Source: Paracoccus onchidii
GTDB taxonomy: Bacteria > Pseudomonadota > Alphaproteobacteria > Rhodobacterales > Rhodobacteraceae
DNA: 64,000 nt
Direction of reading: 5' to 3'
NCBI RefSeq assembly: GCF_028294535.1
Contig: NZ_JAQBIE010000001.1
Location: 124,001-188,000, forward strand
A program made the position numbers and the translations under genes. Each line of letters begins with the position of its first letter. Positions within the stretch are counted from its first letter, which is position 1. Of the stretch, positions 58,280-64,000 are shown one piece after another. Under the pieces are notes generated by a model that saw only the letters and a program-made list of their open reading frames with translations, was not told the DNA's origin and ran no database searches.

Positions 58280-58942
58280 TCAGACGGTCGTGATGATGTC
58301 CGATTCGGGCAGGCGGGATTTCGGCAGGGCCTTGTTGTAATCGGCTTCCGGGTCCGCATAGCCGATCGGCACGACGAACAGGCTGGCATAGCCTTGTTCG
58401 CGCAGCCCGAATTCTTCGTCCAGAACGGTCGTGTCGATCCCCTCCATCGGCGTTGCGTCGATTCCCATGGCGGCAACCCCCAGCAGGAACTGGCCAAGGT
58501 TCAGATAGACCTGATGCGCCATCCATTGCGGGCCGTCGCCGATTTGCTGCTGATGGATGTTCAGAAACATTGTGCGGCCCTGGTGCATCGCGGGCTTGAA
58601 ATCCGGATTTCCGTCGAAACGGCCGGCACGCTCTTCTTCCTTCAGCACCTTCAGCAGATAGTCTTCATCGGCTTCGATGCGGCTGGCGAATACGATCACA
58701 TGCGACGCGTTCCGGATCGCAGGGGCATTGAAGGGAAATTTCTCGGCGGCGGCCTTGGCGACGCGTTCCTTGCCTGCGTCCGATTCAGCAATGATGAAAT
58801 GCCACGGCTGCAGGTTGGTCGATGACGGGCTGTAGCGAAGAAGTTCACGCACCTTCTCCATATCCTCGTCCGAGATATGGCGCGGCGAATAGGCTTTTGC
58901 GGTGTGGCGAGATTTGGCGAAATCGGTGATGTGGATGGTCAT
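58280..58942 (-). CDS. NAD(P)H-dependent nitroreductase family (NfsB-like)
   Basis: 220-aa FMN-dependent nitroreductase. RHTAKAYSPRHIS, SPSSTNLQPWHFI (FMN-binding) and ATPMEGID near the C-terminus are typical of the NfsB branch. AGGAGA site. It could supply reduced flavin to the LLM enzyme, an attractive link but inference. Ends 83 bp from the LysR stop. Confidence 0.92.
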   Translation of the reverse strand: MTIHITDFAKSRHTAKAYSPRHISDEDMEKVRELLRYSPSSTNLQPWHFIIAESDAGKERVAKAAAEKFPFNAPAIRNASHVIVFASRIEADEDYLLKVLKEEERAGRFDGNPDFKPAMHQGRTMFLNIHQQQIGDGPQWMAHQVYLNLGQFLLGVAAMGIDATPMEGIDTTVLDEEFGLREQGYASLFVVPIGYADPEADYNKALPKSRLPESDIITTV

Positions 58943-59255
58943 GGACTCGTCTCCTGTGATTGGCCGGCCCGGAACGTTCGCCCGCTTTTCGCGATGCGTC
59001 AGGATCCGGCATAAGTGGTTAAATTTTCTGATGAAAACTCGGGTGTGTTCGACTGACTGTCAGGTCGATCTTTCGGCTTGGTCGGTGTTGATTGAACAGA
59101 TAGGAGCGGCTGTAGACCCGGTAAACGGAGTTTTCGCGAAAACATAATTCGAGAATGTCGGATAATCGCGGCCGCCGCGCATCAGAAAGGCCCGAACCGT
59201 TTTGGTTCGGGCCGGTCATGGCAGTTGGGCAATGTGTGTGGACGCGAAGCGGGCG
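58943..59255. other. Intergenic region between nitroreductase and TM2 gene
   Basis: 313 bp with no gene. It contains a perfect 14-bp palindrome GTTTTCGCGAAAAC (59130-59143), about 190 bp upstream of the nitroreductase start, and the TM2 gene's terminator at 59189-59213. Confidence 0.6.
59189..59213 (-). terminator. Terminator of the TM2 gene
   Basis: Stem GGCCCGAACC / GGTTCGGGCC with a GTTTT loop; on the minus strand it is followed by TTTCTG, 42 bp after the TM2 gene stop. Confidence 0.75.
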
Positions 59256-59576
59256 TCAGCGCCCGCCGAAAAACTCGGCGCTCAGCTGCTGACGCAACAT
59301 AGCCTGATCTTCACGGATCATCGCCGGGATCAGGAAAAGGTCGATCACCGCCCAGACACAAACCAGGGCGATCGGAATCCATCCGATCAGGATTGGTGCC
59401 GTCAACCAGCCGATTCCCCAAAGGGCAAGCATGATGATGCCGCTCATGTAACGGCCCAGATACAGACGATGCGCGCCAAACCCCCAAAGCAGAATCGCAA
59501 GCAGATAGGCCACGAAAGGGGATTTTGATTCATTCGCGACCCGCTGTTCGATCAGCAATTGTTGTTCGATGCTCAT
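59256..59576 (-). CDS. TM2 domain protein
   Basis: 106-aa membrane protein. The start at 59576 (MSIEQQLLIEQRVANESKS) is chosen over an upstream ATG that gives a low-quality leader. Two membrane segments (about 22-42 and 45-75) with the TM2 pattern LLWGFGAHRLYLGRYMSG and the DLFLIP motif. Function of bacterial TM2 proteins is unknown. Confidence 0.88.
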   Translation of the reverse strand: MSIEQQLLIEQRVANESKSPFVAYLLAILLWGFGAHRLYLGRYMSGIIMLALWGIGWLTAPILIGWIPIALVCVWAVIDLFLIPAMIREDQAMLRQQLSAEFFGGR

Positions 59577-59754
59577 GCGTATCCGATCCTTGCGGCGATC
59601 CTGTGGTTGGCATCCTTGAGATAGGCACAAACCCGGACCAAACAAGTGTCGGGCGCGATCGCAGGGACTGTCCGGCGGCCCCTACCAATCGTCGTCACCT
59701 TGGGGTAATTAGCCCGCAAAAGCGGCGCGCCGCACCGGAACGGAAGTTTGCGAC

Positions 59755-62142
59755 ATGAAATTCACGCTGTCCTGGCTCAGGGAACATCTGGAAACCAATG
59801 CCAGCCTTGGTGACATCACCGAGGCACTGACCGATCTTGGCCTTGAGGTCGAGGAGGTGACCGATCCTGCATCGAGGCTGGGCGGCTTTACGCTGGCCAA
59901 GGTCACGCATGCCGAACAGCATCCCGATGCAGATCGCCTTCGGGTTTGTCGCGTTCTGACGGATGAGGGCGAAAAGCAGATTGTTTGCGGTGCCCATAAT
60001 GCCCGTGAGGGGATTACCGTCGTGCTGGCCAAGCCCGGCGATTATGTTCCCGGAATCGATGTCACGCTGAGCGTCGGCAAGATCCGTGGCGTCGAAAGCC
60101 ACGGCATGATGGCCTCGGAGCGCGAGCTGGAGCTGTCGGACGAACATGACGGCATTATCGAGCTGCCTTCGGGTGAGGTCGGCCAGAGATTTGTCGACTG
60201 GTTGGCGGCGAACGCCCCCGACAAGATCGATCCGATGATCTATATCAAGATCACGCCAAACCGCCCCGATGCGTTGGGTGTTCGCGGAATCGCCCGCGAT
60301 CTGGCCGCGCGGGGGCTGGGTGAGCTTCGGCCGTTGCGCCAAGCGGATATTGCGGCGGAATTCCCCTGCCCGGTGTCGGTGACCATCGACGAGGATGTCG
60401 CCGCCAGGGCACCGTTCTTCAGCGGCCGTCTGGTTCGCGGTGTCAAGAATGGCCCCAGCCCCGCATGGCTGCAAAAACGCCTGGTTGCGATTGGCTTGCG
60501 GCCGATCAACACGCTGGTCGATATCACGAATTTCTTCACCTATGATCTGAACCGTCCGCTGCATGTCTTCGATGCGTCCCGGATCAAGGGGGATCTGACG
60601 CTGCGCGCCGCAAAGGCAGGTGAACAGCTGCAGGCACTGGACGAAAAGACTTATGCCCTGCCGGAACATGCCGTGATCATCTGCGATGATAACGGTCCCG
60701 AGAGTATTGCCGGAATCATGGGGGGCGCCGCGTCGGGCGCGACCGATGACACCACCGATGTGTTTATCGAAGCGGCCTATTTCGATCCGATCGCAACTGC
60801 GGCGACGGGCCGTGCCATGAAGATCAACTCTGATGCGCGGTATCGCTTTGAACGCGGCATCGATCCCGCGTTCACGGTTCAGGGCCTGGATCTGGCAACG
60901 CAGATGGTCATCGATCTGTGCGGTGGCAAAGCATCCACGCTGGTGACGGCCGGTGCAATTCCAGATACCGCGCGGGCCTATCGCCTGGATCCTGCACGGA
61001 CCAGCAGCCTTGTTGGGCTGGACATCCCCGAAGCTTCGCAGCGGGCATCGCTTGAGGCACTGGGTTTCCGGCTGGAAGGCGATATGGCGCATGTGCCCTC
61101 GTGGCGGCCGGATGTGTTGGGCGAGGCTGATCTGGTCGAGGAAATCGCACGGATCGCCAGCCTCACCAAGCTGGAGGGCAAGCCCTTGCCGCGACCACAG
61201 GCAGGTGTTCCGCGGCCCATCCTGACGCCGCTGCAAATGCGTGAGCGCGCGGCCCGCAGGCAGGCTGCCGCGTTGGGTTACAACGAATGCGTCACCTACA
61301 GTTTCATCGATGAGGCCGCGGCCCGTCTGTTTGGTGGTGGCGATGACGTTGTGCGCGTCGACAACCCGATCAGCAGCGAGATGACCCACCTGCGGCCCGA
61401 CCTGCTGCCGGGCCTGTTGGCGGCCGCTGCACGCAATCAGGCGCGCGGTCATTCTGACCTGTCCCTGTTCGAGATCGGTCAGACTTTTTCAGGCGGCGAG
61501 CCGGGGGAGCAGGCGTTGCAGATTACCGGCCTTCTGGTGGGGGCACGGGCATCGCGCGATCCCTATGGCAGCCATCGCAAGGTGGATCTCTATGATGCCA
61601 AGGCGGACGCCGAAGCGGTGCTGAACGCCATTGGCGCCCCCGCCAGGGCGCAGATCAATCGCAAGCTGGATCCGTGGTGGCATCCGGGCCGTGCAGGAAA
61701 TATCGCATTGGGGCCGAACATATTGGCCAGCTTCGGCGAGGTTCATCCGCGTGTTCTTCAGGCGTTGAACGTCAAGGGTGCGGCCGTGGCCTTTACGGTG
61801 CGCATCGAGAACGTGCCTTTCCCCAAGGCCAAGGCGGCGTCCCGTCCGGCATTGCAGCTGTCCGAGTTGCAGGCGGTCGATCGTGACTTTGCTTTTGTCG
61901 TGGCCCCGCAGGTCGAGGCCATGACGCTGGTCAATGCGGCACAGGGCGCAGACAAGGCGCTGATCCAATCGGTCAGCGTGTTCGACCAGTTTACCGGTCT
62001 GGAAGACGGCCGGAAATCGATTGCGATCACGGTGCGCCTGCAACCGCGCGACAAGACCTTGACCGATGCAGAAATCGAGGCCGTTGGGCAAAAGATCATC
62101 GACAAGGTTCAAAAGGCCACTGGCGGGACGTTGCGCGCCTGA
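59755..62142 (+). CDS. pheT: Phenylalanyl-tRNA synthetase beta subunit
   Basis: 795-aa subunit with the tRNA-binding (EMAP-like) domain at about 39-148, the B3/B4 editing domain at about 210-370 (RPLHVFDA), B5 (about 395-470), the synthetase-like core, and the C-terminal ferredoxin-fold anticodon-binding domain (from about 700: VDRDFAFVV). The GGAAG site precedes the ATG. Separated from pheS, so stoichiometry must be kept by separate promoters. Confidence 0.98.
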   Translation: MKFTLSWLREHLETNASLGDITEALTDLGLEVEEVTDPASRLGGFTLAKVTHAEQHPDADRLRVCRVLTDEGEKQIVCGAHNAREGITVVLAKPGDYVPGIDVTLSVGKIRGVESHGMMASERELELSDEHDGIIELPSGEVGQRFVDWLAANAPDKIDPMIYIKITPNRPDALGVRGIARDLAARGLGELRPLRQADIAAEFPCPVSVTIDEDVAARAPFFSGRLVRGVKNGPSPAWLQKRLVAIGLRPINTLVDITNFFTYDLNRPLHVFDASRIKGDLTLRAAKAGEQLQALDEKTYALPEHAVIICDDNGPESIAGIMGGAASGATDDTTDVFIEAAYFDPIATAATGRAMKINSDARYRFERGIDPAFTVQGLDLATQMVIDLCGGKASTLVTAGAIPDTARAYRLDPARTSSLVGLDIPEASQRASLEALGFRLEGDMAHVPSWRPDVLGEADLVEEIARIASLTKLEGKPLPRPQAGVPRPILTPLQMRERAARRQAAALGYNECVTYSFIDEAAARLFGGGDDVVRVDNPISSEMTHLRPDLLPGLLAAAARNQARGHSDLSLFEIGQTFSGGEPGEQALQITGLLVGARASRDPYGSHRKVDLYDAKADAEAVLNAIGAPARAQINRKLDPWWHPGRAGNIALGPNILASFGEVHPRVLQALNVKGAAVAFTVRIENVPFPKAKAASRPALQLSELQAVDRDFAFVVAPQVEAMTLVNAAQGADKALIQSVSVFDQFTGLEDGRKSIAITVRLQPRDKTLTDAEIEAVGQKIIDKVQKATGGTLRA

Positions 62143-62165
62143 CTGTTTCTTGGTTTTGATTGATG

Positions 62166-62193
62166 ACGGGCGTCGGCGGAAACCGGCGCCCGT
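62166..62193 (+). terminator. pheT terminator-like hairpin
   Basis: 11-bp stem ACGGGCGTCGG / CCGGCGCCCGT with one G-T wobble and a 6-nt loop, 24 bp after the pheT stop; weak T-run. Confidence 0.65.
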
Positions 62194-62305
62194 TCGTATT
62201 CGCGCATGTCAGGCGCGATATGAAAAAGGCGGCGTCCAGATCGCGCCGGAATCGCCGTGCTGACAGGTTCGCCGCGTCGCACCTGATTGTCATCGCTGGG
62301 AATGA

Positions 62306-62379
62306 TGGAGCGGGTGATGGGAATCGAACCCACGTATTCAGCTTGGAAGGCTGCTGCTCTACCATTGAGCTACACCCGC
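62306..62379 (-). tRNA. tRNA-Gly(TCC)
   Basis: 74-nt minus-strand tRNA. Acceptor GCGGGTG pairs with CACCCGC, the D-arm has AGCTCAATGGTAGAGC, the anticodon stem-loop CAGCCTTCCAAGCTG carries anticodon TCC, the T-arm is GTGGGTTCGATTCCCAT, and the 3' CCA is encoded. Confidence 0.97.
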
Positions 62380-62388
62380 ATCGAAGAC

Positions 62389-62417
62389 GGTATATGACGC
62401 CCGCACCGTCGGTGCAA
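62389..62417 (-). promoter_or_regulatory. Promoter of tRNA-Gly
   Basis: Minus strand: -35 TTGCAC, exact 17-bp spacer, -10 TATACC, ending 10 bp before the tRNA 5' end. Confidence 0.75.
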
Positions 62418-62467
62418 GTCGTTGCGGTCCGCAGATGGTTGTTTTGTGGCAGATTCTTGCACAAACC

Positions 62468-62926
62468 CTATCGGCGCGCGTTGAAAAAACGTTTCAGCAG
62501 CTCGCGCGACGGGGCTGAATCAATGTCGTCAAAGATGTCGGGACGATGATGGCATTGCGGATGATCGAACACGCGGGCACCGTGGTTCACGCCGCCCATC
62601 CTGACATCCTGCGCGCCGAAATACAGGGTTTCGATACGCGCGGCCGAGATCGCCGCCGCGCACATCGGGCAGGGTTCCAGCGTCACCCATAGCTTGTGGC
62701 CGGGCAGGCGCTCGGATCCGCGCAATGCGCATGCCTTTCGGATCGCCAGAATTTCGGCATGGGCCGTCGGGTCGCACAGCTCGCGGGTGCGGTTGCCTGC
62801 GCTGCTCAGGACCATCCCGTCAGGGGCTACGATCACCGCGCCAACCGGGACCTCGCCACGGTTCGCGGCGGCCTCGGCCTCTTTCAGGGCCAGCGCCATA
62901 TGCGATGTGAAGGTCATATCCGCCAT
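62468..62926 (-). CDS. tadA: tRNA-specific adenosine deaminase
   Basis: 152-aa zinc deaminase that makes inosine at position 34 of tRNA-Arg(ACG). Zinc site His56 (PTAHAE, with catalytic Glu58) and Cys86/Cys89 in LEPCPMC. The start at 62926 is used; ATG 62917 with GGCGGA in front is equally possible. Divergent from the pseudouridine synthase gene. Confidence 0.96.
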   Translation of the reverse strand: MADMTFTSHMALALKEAEAAANRGEVPVGAVIVAPDGMVLSSAGNRTRELCDPTAHAEILAIRKACALRGSERLPGHKLWVTLEPCPMCAAAISAARIETLYFGAQDVRMGGVNHGARVFDHPQCHHRPDIFDDIDSAPSRELLKRFFNARR

Positions 62927-63035
62927 GCACTGGTCCGAATGCTGTGTCTTTGCATTCAAAAGAATCCTTCCCACATGCCCTTCATCGGCATAGAAGGCCA
63001 TTTTTACCCCGCAGCGATGCGAAGGAGAACTCGCA

Positions 63036-64000
63036 ATGACCGACAGCCCCGAAAATTCACAGAAACCCGCGAATGCGGATCGTATTGCCAAGGTCATGGC
63101 CCGCGCCGGCGTCGCAAGCCGCCGCGAGGCTGAGCGCATGATCGTGGAAGGTCGCGTCAGCGTCAACGGGCAGAAGATCAACAGCCCCGCCCTGGATGTC
63201 ACACCGGCGGACAAGATCGTCGTGGATGGCAAAAAGCTGGACGAAAAACAGGAAACCCGCCTGTGGTTGTATTACAAACCGAACGGGCTGGTCACATCGG
63301 AATCCGATGAAAAGGGCCGCCAGACAATCTTTGATGCATTGCCGCGCGACCTGCCGCGGGTCATGACCGTCGGTCGTCTGGATCTCAATTCCGAAGGTTT
63401 GTTGCTTTTGACCAATGACGGCGAGCTGAAGCGCAGGCTTGAACTGCCGGCAACCGGCTGGCTCCGTCGTTATCGCGTTCGTGTTAACGGCACACCGAAT
63501 GATCTGACATTCGATCCGTTGCGTCGTGGCGTCACCATAGATGGCGAAGATTTTGCGCCGATGGAAATCCGTCTGGACAGCCAGCAAGGGGCAAATGCCT
63601 GGGTCACGGTGGGGATCCGCGAGGGCCGCAACCGCGAGATCCGCCGGGCGATGGCGCATGTCGGTTTGCAGGTCAACCGGCTGATTCGAATCGGATACGG
63701 GCCGTTCAAGCTGGTCGGTTTGGAAAAGAATCAGGTGTCCGAGGTCAAGCGTCGGGTTCTGCGCGACCAGTTGGGTGGTCTGTTGACCGGCGAAACAACC
63801 GAGAAAGAGCGTGAGCTGCGCCCGCGGGGGGCGGACACCAAAGAGCGTGGTGACCGCCGCAATCATGCCGAGTCAGGGCGCGGGTTCCGCAAGGATGACG
63901 GGCAGCAGGATCGCCCGCGTCGTTTTTCGACGGGGCGCAGGCCGGATGATGCAGGCTTCGCCAAGCGCGGTCCCAGACAGGAATCCGAGGGTGACAATCG
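63036..64000 (+). CDS. rluB: RluB-type pseudouridine synthase (3' end outside window)
   Basis: At least 321 codons; no stop before the window end. The N-terminal S4 domain (about 15-60, RIAKVMARAGVASRREAERM) and the catalytic Asp116 in GRLDLNSEGLLLLTNDG are intact. After residue ~250 the chain becomes rich in Arg, Asp, Gly and Gln, a basic disordered tail common in alphaproteobacterial RluB-like proteins. Modifies 23S rRNA, probably. RSUs in family B/E/F cannot be separated by eye. Confidence 0.92.
   Translation, partial: MTDSPENSQKPANADRIAKVMARAGVASRREAERMIVEGRVSVNGQKINSPALDVTPADKIVVDGKKLDEKQETRLWLYYKPNGLVTSESDEKGRQTIFDALPRDLPRVMTVGRLDLNSEGLLLLTNDGELKRRLELPATGWLRRYRVRVNGTPNDLTFDPLRRGVTIDGEDFAPMEIRLDSQQGANAWVTVGIREGRNREIRRAMAHVGLQVNRLIRIGYGPFKLVGLEKNQVSEVKRRVLRDQLGGLLTGETTEKERELRPRGADTKERGDRRNHAESGRGFRKDDGQQDRPRRFSTGRRPDDAGFAKRGPRQESEGDN

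Noticed and set aside
59695..61452. 585-codon minus-strand open frame over pheT
   Set aside because: Antisense shadow of pheT.

Overview
The window reads as an ordinary chromosomal segment of an alphaproteobacterium of the Rhodobacterales (Rhodobacter/Paracoccus-like). The evidence is convergent: an ALAS-type HemA with an FNR/FnrL box in front of it, an Mcl1-type malyl-CoA lyase, the CckA cell-cycle kinase with a perfect CtrA-type box, recA behind a GAAC-N7-GAAC SOS box, a pcm-family/tolC/PopZ-like gene trio, and frequent GTG/TTG starts in overlapping gene pairs. Base composition is GC-rich throughout. I see no insertion sequence, integrase, CRISPR array, rRNA operon or phage module; the single tRNA is tRNA-Gly(TCC).

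Layout. 0-8 kb: an Lrp/AsnC regulator (cut by the window edge) diverges from hpd, followed by a small Rieske protein; an orphan PotD-like binding protein; a tight minus-strand operon of an unassigned P-loop ATPase, metA and ppk2; a FadL-type outer-membrane channel. 7-24.5 kb: guaB, an RsmB-type methyltransferase, cckA, a sulfotransferase, recA, alaS with an overlapping DUF1330 gene, gatB with a DUF4177-like gene, a lipoprotein transglycosylase, an M20 peptidase, hemA and a RodZ-like protein. 24.5-34.5 kb: an M19 dipeptidase, an ABM-fold protein, an orphan ParA, then the vitamin B12 uptake operon btuB-F-C-D led by a cobalamin riboswitch, a sirtuin, a small secreted protein, and a HAD/EamA pair. 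34.5-47 kb: lepA, the pcm-like/tolC/PopZ-like trio, the surE-pcm-nlpD operon, a TauE exporter with a TIGR02186 partner, mcl1, a D-amino-acid transaminase and an N-formylglutamate amidohydrolase. 47-64 kb: pyk, rpmI-rplT, a P450, an AGCS symporter, pheS-yrhK, an accessory oxidoreductase operon with its divergent LysR regulator, a nitroreductase, a TM2 protein, pheT, tRNA-Gly, tadA and an RluB-type pseudouridine synthase that runs off the end.

How the genes fit together. Most are housekeeping: translation (alaS, gatB, lepA, rpmI, rplT, pheS, pheT, tadA, rsmB, rluB, tRNA-Gly), nucleotide and central carbon metabolism (guaB, pyk, mcl1), tetrapyrrole synthesis and B12 supply (hemA, btu), and envelope/cell-cycle functions (cckA, PopZ-like, RodZ-like, nlpD-like, tolC, transglycosylase).

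The parts least explained by known biology are: the 38.6-39.6 kb protein, which looks like a divergent PopZ polar organiser by its two ends and by its neighbours; the four-gene DUF1330/CmcJ-like/LLM/SDR operon (54.3-57.2 kb) with a LysR regulator and nested palindromes, which separates pheS from pheT; and the ATPase-metA-ppk2 operon. All are read from sequence alone, without database searches.
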